Shown here one piece after another: positions 1 through 6,552 of a stretch of 8,062 bases of DNA. Below the pieces are notes generated by a model. It made no database searches and was not told where the DNA came from. It worked only from the letters and a program-made list of their open reading frames with translations. The DNA is from JBGTIS01 sp041745535 (GTDB taxonomy: Bacteria > Bacteroidota > Bacteroidia > Cytophagales > Cyclobacteriaceae). Where the stretch lies: assembly GCA_041745535.1 (NCBI GenBank), contig JBGTIS010000237.1, forward strand, positions 1-8,062, read 5' to 3'. A program made the translations under genes and the position numbers. The stretch's first letter is position 1. Each line of letters starts with the position of its first letter.

Positions 1-108
1 TGCTGAATAATAACTTATTATGTAAAAAGCAGAAATTTAAATTTTTTAGATAATTTCCTTGAAATATTTTGTTTAATATATTTAGAAGAGATTTTTTAAA
101 GAAAAAAA
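1..108 (+). other. AT-rich leader upstream of the DUF6157 gene
   Basis: Very AT-rich non-coding stretch ahead of the ATG at 109. The last bases before the start are an A run (102-109) and no GGAGG-type site is present, as is usual for Bacteroidota leaders, where A-rich sequence near the start replaces a strong ribosome site. A TATTTTG at 65-71 is one base short of the TAnnTTTG promoter consensus and has no convincing -33 partner, so I do not call a promoter. No ORF or stable GC hairpin was found. Confidence 0.35.
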
Positions 109-519
109 ATGAGTTACACAAATACTTTAATTACGGTAGCCCCCGATTGCCCCGTTACCAGCAGTGAGATTCCTGTTTCGAAGCGGGATAACAAACCTGC
201 GCATTTACTTCAATATGAATTGCTACAAGAAAGGCCATACCAATTGGGACATGAAGACTTGATTTTTGAGGTGTTTGTGCGGCAAAAAGAGATTCCCCTG
301 GAAACTTTGGCAACCGATTCCGGAAAAATCAGAAAAGAATTGTTTTCCAAAGGACATCCCTGTATGAGAGCCTCGGCACTGACCAAACGGTACGGCTTTG
401 GCGCCCATTATGACAAAAATGGAAAAATAGCCATTTATCCCATCGAGTCAGCTGCCTATCAATCGCTACTGGAAAATGATAACATAAAAAAAGTACCTGC
501 TATGAAAAGTAAAAGGTAA
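109..519 (+). CDS. DUF6157 family protein
   Basis: A 136-residue protein that I recognise as DUF6157, a small family with no established biochemical role. Seen here: the N-terminal signature TNTLITVAPDCP (residues 4-15), a central YQLGHEDLIFEVFVRQ segment (44-59), and the C-terminal FSKGHPCMRAS (79-89) followed by LTKRYGFGAHYDKNGKIAIY (91-110), all typical of the family. The length is normal for complete members. There is no signal peptide or membrane segment, so it is probably cytoplasmic. The ATG at 109 sits directly after an A run, and starting there gives the expected family N terminus (M-S-x-T-N-T). The last residues, KSKR, form a short basic tail. It is convergent with the M4 protease gene, whose stop lies 34 nt away, and nothing to the left in the window suggests an operon partner. 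The family call is fairly secure; the function is unknown. Confidence 0.85.
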   Translation: MSYTNTLITVAPDCPVTSSEIPVSKRDNKPAHLLQYELLQERPYQLGHEDLIFEVFVRQKEIPLETLATDSGKIRKELFSKGHPCMRASALTKRYGFGAHYDKNGKIAIYPIESAAYQSLLENDNIKKVPAMKSKR

Positions 520-536
520 AATTTACGCTATTCGCT

Positions 537-554
537 GAAAACCAAAAAGTTTTC
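537..554 (+). terminator. Weak inverted repeat between convergent genes
   Basis: GAAAAC (537-542) and GTTTTC (549-554) form a 6-bp stem around a 6-nt loop, 17 nt after the DUF6157 stop. A moderately T-rich stretch follows on the + strand (555-575). The right arm touches the last base of the protease stop codon. The stem has only two GC pairs, so if it is a terminator it is weak. No better hairpin exists in the 34-nt gap between the two genes. Confidence 0.25.
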
Positions 555-3500
555 TATTCTTTTATAATTCTTTTGATTACAGGCCCATATCCTGTTTCCA
601 CTTGCAGCAAATAGCTACCGGTTGCCAAACCCGCCAGTGAAATAGCCTGATTTACTTTACTTCCCAACAATTGTATCTGGTACGACCTGACTACCCGGCC
701 GCTCAGGTCAGTCAATGTTACAGTCGGTGTGGTATTGAATTTGGGTTCAAAGCTCATATTTATTTCAGCACTAGAAGGATTGGGATACAAGGAAAAAGAT
801 CGCTGCCAGAAAGGTTCATCCAAACCGGTAGTCTGGTCAATTTCTACAGTAACCAGATAATTTTGAAAACTTGCATCCTCGGCAACTACCGAATAAATTA
901 CCGGATCGGTAAAGTCATTAGGCGTTTGTCCATTTACCTGCTTTACATTATTTACCAGTACGGAGGCTAGGTCTGAGTGCGCAAAAGTTGCTACCAATGC
1001 GGTTACATCCGTTCCGGAAGGCACAGTTACTAAAACATTTTTATCAGTAATCGTACCCACAACAGGTGGGTCAAGCGCCAGGAAAGCGAACTGGGTAAGC
1101 TCTTTTGCATTACTAAGTGGATCTGCCACCGTCACCGTTATGGTATAATCCTGGGAAGAGCCATCTTCGGCAGTTACGGTATATACCACCGCATTCGTAA
1201 AATCGTTCATGGTGGTGCCGCTTTCCTGAGCAGCATTGCCAATGGCCACCGCTGATAAATCAGAGTGCGTAAAAGTAGCTACCAGCGCAGTTAGGTCAGT
1301 ACCAGCCGGAACGGTAAGCGCAACCGCTAATCCGGTAATGGAGCCAATCACAGGGGGATCCAGTTGCTGGAAACTGTAGGTAAGTATATCTTTTTCGCTG
1401 CTTGGCGCCTGTCCGGACGTAACTGTTACGGTATAATTTTGGGTGGAACCATCTTCCGCTACCACAGTATATACAACAGGATTATTGAAATCATTAGTAG
1501 TAACGCCACTTTCCTGAACAGCATCAGCAATTTTTACGGTTGATAAAGCGGAATGTGTAAAAGTAGCTATCAAAGCAGTTACGTCTGTACCTTCAGGAAC
1601 CGTTATTTCTACCTGTTGCCCCGTAATTACACCAACTGCCGGTACTTCCAGTAACTGAAAACTAAAAGAAAGTAATTGCTTTTCCGTACTCAAAGGTTTT
1701 TCAGGACGAACACCCTGGGTAAACCACACTCCTGCATGGGCATTAGAAACCAAAATAAGTCCATCACCTTCAGCGTTAATTTTATCCTCAGCCATATCGA
1801 TGACTGCCACAACCGGATTCCCACTATTATCTTCGGCATCAAAAATAATTTTATCATCCAGCCGGGAATAACCCGGAAAGCCGATTCTCAAATTATTGAA
1901 TACTACAGCAATATCATTTTGTTCAATATTATAGCCAATTACCTGGTATTCCTCATTATTAAAATCGGCATAGTCGAAGGCCACAATTTCAGGCGAATTT
2001 TTTGAAAAAGATGGGTTTCCAATACTTACATCTTCGGGCAAGCTATTGAAAAGCTTTCTTATTTCTCCTGAGGCGAAAGTATTCTGTTCATTCTCCCACA
2101 CTTTTATAATGCCTACATCCCAGTATTCAATATCCAGAGAATTTTCTGAAGGAATTCTATTGAAGGCATCATAAAGCAGATATTCGCTGGAATAATCCCA
2201 TTCAAACGCATCGCTATAAATTACATTTTTGTTGATAATGCCCTCAGAATAGGTAGGGTTATACAGCATAAACCTGGCTATTTCTTCTGTATTTAAATTA
2301 AATATATAAATAGAAGAATCTTCACTGATGGTAGTAGCAGCCAGTTTGTTGCCATCTCTGGAAATAGCTACGTTGGCCCAGATAGGATCTTCGCTTAATA
2401 CAGTTTCCGTAGGCGTACCGGATAAGGAAACCCCGATTACCCTATTGTCCTCAGAAACGAAAATAGCGAATGAACCGTCATCAGTTACACTTGGCTTTCT
2501 TCTGGGCGTGGTATTGGTAAGTTTTTTTAAAAAAGCGCCATCAGTATTGTACAAATCCAATGAGCCGGTTTGGTCATTAATAGCCAGCACAAATTCATCC
2601 CCTTCCACGGCAGGTTCTTCCTGATCGGGTGGGGGCGGGTTACCATCAATAATTCCCACAGCGTCAAAAGCTGCTTTAGCTGCTGTTACCTCTACACCAT
2701 CGGCGCCATGCAAATCTTCCGCTGCCTGAAGTACGGCTACCCGTAAATCGGAAAATTGAGAGGTAGAAGTCAGGTACAGTGATAAAGCTCGAAAATAAAC
2801 CTGTTCCGCTTTTTCCAGGCCAACGCCATTGGCCGTAGCGAACCGGTAAAAGGCATGGTTTACAATTCCACTGTTGATGTGCACCCCCCCATTGTCTTGG
2901 TCGCCCAGATATTTTTCTGACAAATGACCAGGTTGGAAGCCCCGGTCGTTCAAACTGCTGCCACCATTGTGCGGATCGGACATATCGCGCATGGCACCTG
3001 ATTGGAAAACCTCAGGTTTAACCACATCTTCTCCCAATTGCCAGTCATCAATTTCCCGCTCGATAAGCACACCGAAAATATCAGCAAAAGATTCGTTGAT
3101 GGCCCCACTCTCATTTTTATATTCCAGATTGGCCGTATTTTCAATTACGCCGTGTGTCATTTCATGACCAGCCACATCCAGAGAAGCCGCCAGCGGATTA
3201 AAAGATACATTTCCGTTTCCATAAGCCATAAACTGACCATTCCAGAATGCATTATCCAGCCCTTTTCCGTCATCGTCGGCCACATTAATAATGGAAATAA
3301 TACTGCCATTCTGCCCATTAATTGAATTTCTGTTAAAAACCTGGCGGTAATATTCATAGGCTATTCCAGCACTGGTGTGCGCGGAAACGGCTGTAGGATT
3401 GGTCCAGGTATTATCATCAGAAACATTATGAAAAGCCTCTATTTTGTTGCCAGAAGCATTGCGGGCATCCAGCGTAATAATAGCACCAACAGATTTTTCA

Positions 3501-4468
3501 GGAACATTGGATTGCGCGGCGTTAAACATAGGCCGGGAAGCATCGATCAGGAAAAATGTTCCATTGCTTTCGTAAGTATGAACCTGCTGCATTGTCCCTT
3601 TCAAATCAGGCGCATTTCCTATTTTAGGGCCATCGATGGCACAGGTATGGTTAAAATATTCCAGAATTTCTCCGGAATGCGCGTCCACATAATACTCCCA
3701 CCGTTCCATAAAATTAGGGCGAATGGTAAGGTGCCAGGTAAGACGAGGCTGTTCTTTATTTTTTTCAGGATAATAAATAATTAATTCGGATTGGGGATTG
3801 TCGTTCTGAAGCAATGATTTTTCCGCCGCATTTAACTCTCGGTAGGTAGTAACAGTTTTTATATGTTGAAGGGCAGTATGGAAAGCCTGCCTGCCTGCAA
3901 CAGAAGGTGTGGTATTGACAGAAACCGGAGTAACTTTATACTGCCCATTCAGCAAAGCAAGTTTATGTTGCCTGGTATGAAGCGTAATTTCTCCACCCAT
4001 TACCTTAATGCCCTTATATTGTTGTCGCATCCTGATGTGCATTTCACCTTGCGCATCAGGAAAAGTTTCTCTGATGTGAAATTCTTCATCAGTATCCTGT
4101 ATTTTTAAATTATTGGCAAATTGGTTCAAATAAGCAGTGCAGGCGGCTTTAATGTCTGTCCGCGTTTGCGCATTTGAATTAATTAGAATGTCAGAAGCAG
4201 CTTTAATAAAAACAGACTGATTGGTTTTGGTGTGCTTATCAGTTACATCAGATTTGCGTAACGGACCCTGAGTTTGATAAAAAGGGTTGATTTTACCTAT
4301 AATACGGGCACTATTTGGTTTGCCGCCATCAATTAGTATGGGTGTAAAACTTGGCGTTACCCGCACATTAGGATCTCTTCTTTTGCTGAAAAACGGGTCT
4401 GAAGGTTGTTGGGCGATGGTAAATTGAGAACTTACCAATATTGTCGCGACGAGTACAAGTTTCCTCAT
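554..4468 (-). CDS. Secreted M4 (thermolysin-type) metallopeptidase with propeller, DUF5018-like repeats and T9SS sorting domain
   Basis: A 1304-residue zinc endopeptidase predicted to leave the cell through Sec and then the type IX system. Signal peptide about 1-20; FTP propeptide about 125-190; PepSY-like propeptide about 195-272; M4 catalytic domain about 283-607. The zinc site is intact: HEMTH 435-439 (ligands H435 and H439, catalytic E436), third ligand E459 in GAINES exactly 20 residues on as in thermolysin, and transition-state His H530 in GGVHINSG. A proline/acidic linker (610-620) leads to a TolB/PD40-like beta-propeller region (about 622-920), then three 96-residue-period DUF5018-like modules (927-1209), and a type A sorting domain (about 1225-1304) beginning SLYPNPSS. 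Only two Cys (110, 275) are present. The ATG at 4468 gives a clean signal peptide, 12 nt after the upstream stop. It is probably co-transcribed with the small lipoprotein gene. Catalytic and secretion calls are strong; the propeller is inferred from repeating strand patterns; the substrate is unknown. Confidence 0.95.
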   Translation of the reverse strand: MRKLVLVATILVSSQFTIAQQPSDPFFSKRRDPNVRVTPSFTPILIDGGKPNSARIIGKINPFYQTQGPLRKSDVTDKHTKTNQSVFIKAASDILINSNAQTRTDIKAACTAYLNQFANNLKIQDTDEEFHIRETFPDAQGEMHIRMRQQYKGIKVMGGEITLHTRQHKLALLNGQYKVTPVSVNTTPSVAGRQAFHTALQHIKTVTTYRELNAAEKSLLQNDNPQSELIIYYPEKNKEQPRLTWHLTIRPNFMERWEYYVDAHSGEILEYFNHTCAIDGPKIGNAPDLKGTMQQVHTYESNGTFFLIDASRPMFNAAQSNVPEKSVGAIITLDARNASGNKIEAFHNVSDDNTWTNPTAVSAHTSAGIAYEYYRQVFNRNSINGQNGSIISIINVADDDGKGLDNAFWNGQFMAYGNGNVSFNPLAASLDVAGHEMTHGVIENTANLEYKNESGAINESFADIFGVLIEREIDDWQLGEDVVKPEVFQSGAMRDMSDPHNGGSSLNDRGFQPGHLSEKYLGDQDNGGVHINSGIVNHAFYRFATANGVGLEKAEQVYFRALSLYLTSTSQFSDLRVAVLQAAEDLHGADGVEVTAAKAAFDAVGIIDGNPPPPDQEEPAVEGDEFVLAINDQTGSLDLYNTDGAFLKKLTNTTPRRKPSVTDDGSFAIFVSEDNRVIGVSLSGTPTETVLSEDPIWANVAISRDGNKLAATTISEDSSIYIFNLNTEEIARFMLYNPTYSEGIINKNVIYSDAFEWDYSSEYLLYDAFNRIPSENSLDIEYWDVGIIKVWENEQNTFASGEIRKLFNSLPEDVSIGNPSFSKNSPEIVAFDYADFNNEEYQVIGYNIEQNDIAVVFNNLRIGFPGYSRLDDKIIFDAEDNSGNPVVAVIDMAEDKINAEGDGLILVSNAHAGVWFTQGVRPEKPLSTEKQLLSFSFQLLEVPAVGVITGQQVEITVPEGTDVTALIATFTHSALSTVKIADAVQESGVTTNDFNNPVVYTVVAEDGSTQNYTVTVTSGQAPSSEKDILTYSFQQLDPPVIGSITGLAVALTVPAGTDLTALVATFTHSDLSAVAIGNAAQESGTTMNDFTNAVVYTVTAEDGSSQDYTITVTVADPLSNAKELTQFAFLALDPPVVGTITDKNVLVTVPSGTDVTALVATFAHSDLASVLVNNVKQVNGQTPNDFTDPVIYSVVAEDASFQNYLVTVEIDQTTGLDEPFWQRSFSLYPNPSSAEINMSFEPKFNTTPTVTLTDLSGRVVRSYQIQLLGSKVNQAISLAGLATGSYLLQVETGYGPVIKRIIKE
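557..793 (-). other. T9SS type A C-terminal sorting domain of the M4 protease
   Basis: This encodes residues 1226-1304. It shows the features of the Por-secretion C-terminal domain (TIGR04183 type): LYPNPSS at the start, a VTLTDLSGRVV strand pair, then ISLAGLATGSYLLQV and a basic end (KRIIKE). In the known family this tail directs export across the outer membrane and is then removed, with the protein released or attached to surface lipopolysaccharide. Confidence 0.92.
842..1690 (-). repeat. Three tandem DUF5018-like beta-sandwich modules inside the M4 protease
   Basis: Three protein repeats of about 91 residues with a 96-residue period: 927-1017 (DNA 1418-1690), 1023-1113 (1130-1402) and 1119-1209 (842-1114). 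Each has the order K-x-L-x-x-F-x-F, G-x-I-T, V-T-V-P-x-G-T-D-x-T-A-L-x-A-T-F-x-H-S, then N-D-F-x-x-P/A-V-x-Y-x-V-x-A-E-D and a closing Y-x-V-T-V. Short Ser/Pro-rich linkers separate them. The third copy is the most diverged (Ala-Ser replaces Gly-Ser in the AED motif). DNA similarity is visible but clearly decayed, so the duplications are old. Such modules in Bacteroidota are usually binding or spacer domains; the ligand is unknown. Confidence 0.85.
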
Positions 4469-4480
4469 ATGCTTTATCTG

Positions 4481-4975
4481 TTAGGGTGCGCTTTTAGGAA
4501 TTATATTTTGTAATTTCTGATAGAAAGTCATTACACTATCGGGAACGGTATGCTGGGTATCGCCCCAGGTAATTCGGGTTTTTTTACCGGCATTTTTTTG
4601 TTCAATAAAATAATATAGATTTCCCGGATGATTAAAATATGGTTGTTGACTGGCTAATTTTTCATATTCCTGAAATAAATCTTTTGTAACTTTTCTTTTC
4701 ACATCAGAGAGGGCAATGGTATCACCTGCCAGACTATTCATTTTGAAGAGTTGTCCGTTTTCAATCAGAATATAAGAAGTTGTGGAACCGGAAAATCCGC
4801 CACCCGAGCCAAAAATAAGTTGAGGGCCTTTATATGTTTGCAGGTCAAGCTGCCCTGATCGACAGCCCAATTGTAATAAAGTGCACAATAAAGCAATTCC
4901 GAATACAAAATATTGGGAGAAGTTATTGCAAATACCTATGGATAGTAATGCGCTCTCAGAACGGTTAGTTTCCAT
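4481..4975 (-). CDS. Putative lipoprotein, possibly an emfourin-like M4 protease inhibitor
   Basis: A 164-residue envelope protein. Residues 22-37 form a hydrophobic segment ending LLQLGC, with Cys38 as a possible lipidation site. The lipobox is imperfect (Q at -3), so a plain signal anchor is also possible. The mature part has a glycine signature GSGGGFSG (56-63), a strand-like SYILIENGQLFKM, a helix-like stretch (95-110), then NLYYFIEQ (119-126), TRITWGD (133-139) and a final FYQKLQNII helix. This order (GGFxG, helix, beta pair, P-x-x-V, final helix) resembles emfourin (M4in), the inhibitor of Serratia protealysin, from memory of that family and not from an alignment. The gene lies 12 nt upstream of the M4 protease and 51 nt after the kinase stop, which fits an inhibitor co-expressed with its target. 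Alternatives are an unrelated Bacteroidota lipoprotein or a secretion accessory. Existence of the gene is secure; function is tentative. Confidence 0.8.
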   Translation of the reverse strand: METNRSESALLSIGICNNFSQYFVFGIALLCTLLQLGCRSGQLDLQTYKGPQLIFGSGGGFSGSTTSYILIENGQLFKMNSLAGDTIALSDVKRKVTKDLFQEYEKLASQQPYFNHPGNLYYFIEQKNAGKKTRITWGDTQHTVPDSVMTFYQKLQNIIPKSAP

Positions 4976-5026
4976 CTGATATTTAAAGTGTGGTGGTTGA
5001 TGCCAGAATTTTTCTTAAAATACTAA

Positions 5027-6301
5027 TTAATTTCCTTTATATTCATTCAGTTGGAGAATAAACTTACAACCTTTTCCCAGTTCACTTTCAATTTCCAGTT
5101 TACCCCCATTTTTAGATACCAGGTGTGAAATAATACTCAGACCAACGCCTTTGCCTTCTCCTTTATCGATAAACCGGTTAAAAGGTTTGAAAAGATTCTT
5201 TTTATGTTTCTTCAGGTTGATGCCTATTCCATTATCAATAAATTCCATTTGAACGTAGGTATCTTTTTTTTCGGTTTTAATGTTTATAGAAAGTGGTTGT
5301 TTAGAACTGTATTTAATAGAATTAGTAATAAGATTGGTGAAGATGCTATATAAATATACTTCAGGATAATAGAACTCTGTTACCTGTAACGAAGTAGTAA
5401 TAGAGCCATCTACTTTGTCCAGATAAGCAGAAAACTGCTTCTCCAGATTTTTAATTATATCCTTAATATTAGCTTTGGAAGTATTGATGGCCATTTCCAT
5501 ATCCTGATCCATATTACTACGAAGTTCCTCAGTAATATTAAGAATACGGTCGGCGTTTCGGTTAATCATATTGATAAATTCAGTTTTTTCCTCACCGGAA
5601 CCTGAATTATCGTACATTTCGCAGCACAACCGGATAATACTGAGTGGATTTCTAATATCATGAACAATCAGGTACGTAAGTTGCCTTAAGTTCTCATTTT
5701 TTTGCTCCAGCAGATTTGTCAAACGTTTGTTTTCTTCCAACTGAAACTCTGTTTCCATTTTTTTTAGCTTTAATTCATTGGACAGTTCCAGGAGCCGCGC
5801 ATTCCTTTTTTTAATTTCTTCATAAGGTGAAACCGGAACCTCATTTTTAAAATAGTCGGCCCAGTTATTTACCATAAGCTTGGTAATGGGCGGATGTTTG
5901 TCAGGTATGTGTATTCCTAAAATAACAATAGCATCCTTTTCTGAGCTAGCAATTTCAAAGAAATCAACTAGCTTTTTATTATCATTGTTATCAGCAGTTG
6001 CTTCGGCGTTATCAGTATGCAAAGCACTTAACATATTTTTCAAACCAGCTATTTCAGGACCTTTGTGTGAGATTTTTACCACAATCCTATATTTTTTTTC
6101 TTTCTTTTCAATAAAGAAAGAGATATTTCCTTTTATGGAGAATTCAAGGCAATTTCTCGATACTTCTGAAATGGTGGTGGCAAAATGAGTTTGATCAGAA
6201 GCATTTAGGCCAGTAAATTCAGCGATTTGAATAGCTGTTTTATGGGCCATTACAATATCCAATTCATTCTCAATATCAAACTTTACTATTACTTCATTCA
6301 T
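5027..6301 (-). CDS. Sensor histidine kinase with N-terminal degenerate RsbT/RsbW-like GHKL module
   Basis: A 424-residue cytoplasmic kinase with no signal peptide or transmembrane segment. Residues 1-135 resemble an anti-sigma/RsbT-type ATPase domain: DIVMAHKTAIQIAEFTGL, then SDQTHFATTISEVSRN with E46 and N50 as an N-box. The usual D-x-G-P-G of the G1 box reads H-K-G-P-E (79-83), and the glycine-rich G2 region is replaced by an acidic/Asn stretch (95-110), so ATP binding there is doubtful. A coiled coil (about 160-205) leads to a dimerisation domain with phospho-acceptor H214 in HDIRNP. The C-terminal ATPase domain is intact: N323/N327, DNGIG 356-360, FKPFNRF 371-377 and GEGKGVGLSI 381-390. 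No receiver domain or response-regulator gene is in the window. It could phosphorylate a distant regulator, with the N-terminal module binding a partner protein. It is the first of three same-strand genes. The ATG at 6301 gives a complete first strand (NEVIVKFDI). Confidence 0.92.
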   Translation of the reverse strand: MNEVIVKFDIENELDIVMAHKTAIQIAEFTGLNASDQTHFATTISEVSRNCLEFSIKGNISFFIEKKEKKYRIVVKISHKGPEIAGLKNMLSALHTDNAEATADNNDNKKLVDFFEIASSEKDAIVILGIHIPDKHPPITKLMVNNWADYFKNEVPVSPYEEIKKRNARLLELSNELKLKKMETEFQLEENKRLTNLLEQKNENLRQLTYLIVHDIRNPLSIIRLCCEMYDNSGSGEEKTEFINMINRNADRILNITEELRSNMDQDMEMAINTSKANIKDIIKNLEKQFSAYLDKVDGSITTSLQVTEFYYPEVYLYSIFTNLITNSIKYSSKQPLSINIKTEKKDTYVQMEFIDNGIGINLKKHKKNLFKPFNRFIDKGEGKGVGLSIISHLVSKNGGKLEIESELGKGCKFILQLNEYKGN

Positions 6302-6413
6302 AGAGGTGATCAGCTTGGGTTAAACTTCGGATTTTTCTTCCATTTTTCAAACTCAAATTTTTTATATCCGGTACTTTATACGGTTTGAAGTATTATGAAC
6401 AAGCAGGATAAGG

Positions 6414-6441
6414 AACAGCGAAAACATATGTTTTCGCTGTT
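6414..6441. repeat. Perfect 28-bp palindrome, candidate operator or hairpin
   Basis: The left arm AACAGCGAAAAC (6414-6425) and its exact reverse complement GTTTTCGCTGTT (6430-6441) flank a self-complementary ATAT centre. The palindrome stops at 6413/6442, where G faces G. It lies 112 nt from the kinase start and 111 nt from the ATG at 6553. As DNA it could bind a dimeric regulator of both genes; as RNA it folds into a 12-bp stem with a 4-nt loop. There is no immediate T run on either side, and divergent genes need no terminator here, so an operator is somewhat favoured. Confidence 0.6.
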
Positions 6442-6541
6442 GTTGTAGATTGAATTTTTTATTAAAATTTTGAAAGACAAAGACTACAGATTCAATAATT
6501 TAAAAAGGTATGTTTGGGTGAAAATTCATTAAACTCTTTTT

Positions 6542-6549
6542 TACATTTG
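6542..6549 (+). promoter_or_regulatory. Possible Bacteroidota -7 element (TACATTTG)
   Basis: TACATTTG fits the TAnnTTTG -7 consensus of Bacteroidota housekeeping promoters. The closest upstream TTG (6514-6516) is 25 nt away, a little too far for an ideal -33 box. Transcription would begin near 6554-6557, which would leave almost no leader for the ATG codons at 6553 and 6556 but a short one for the ATG at 6565. If real, it favours 6565 as the start of the desulfurase. Confidence 0.4.
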
Positions 6550-6552
6550 CTA

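Larger units (their letters stand above)
6302..6552. other. Divergent intergenic region
   Basis: The 251 bp between the leftward kinase gene and the rightward desulfurase remnant must hold the promoters of both. It contains the 28-bp palindrome at 6414-6441 and, at its right end, a TAnnTTTG-type element. No good TAnnTTTG match was found reading towards the kinase. No ORF with a plausible start and no tRNA-like fold was seen. Confidence 0.6.

Noticed and set aside
7..21. AT-only inverted repeat (ATAATAA-C-TTATTAT)
   Set aside because: It is short and made only of A/T apart from the centre in an AT-rich region, so chance is a sufficient explanation and the hairpin would be unstable.
842..1690. 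Repeats as a CRISPR array or DNA-level satellite
   Set aside because: The repeats are in-frame protein modules with a 288-bp period and diverged DNA, with no short identical repeat/spacer pattern.
3377..3784. 135-codon + strand open frame opposite the M4 protease, and similar antisense frames
   Set aside because: They lie opposite the well-supported catalytic and propeptide coding sequence, show no recognisable domain and have atypical composition. They are reading-frame shadows.
6414..6441. Palindrome as an ordinary intrinsic terminator or an IS terminal repeat
   Set aside because: It lies between divergent starts, has no adjacent T run, and there is no transposase, matching second copy or target duplication in the window. 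A terminator is not fully excluded.
6514..6552. TTG at 6514 as the desulfurase start
   Set aside because: It adds 13 residues absent from the family N terminus (normally close to MIYLDxNATTP) and would place the TACATTTG element inside the gene.
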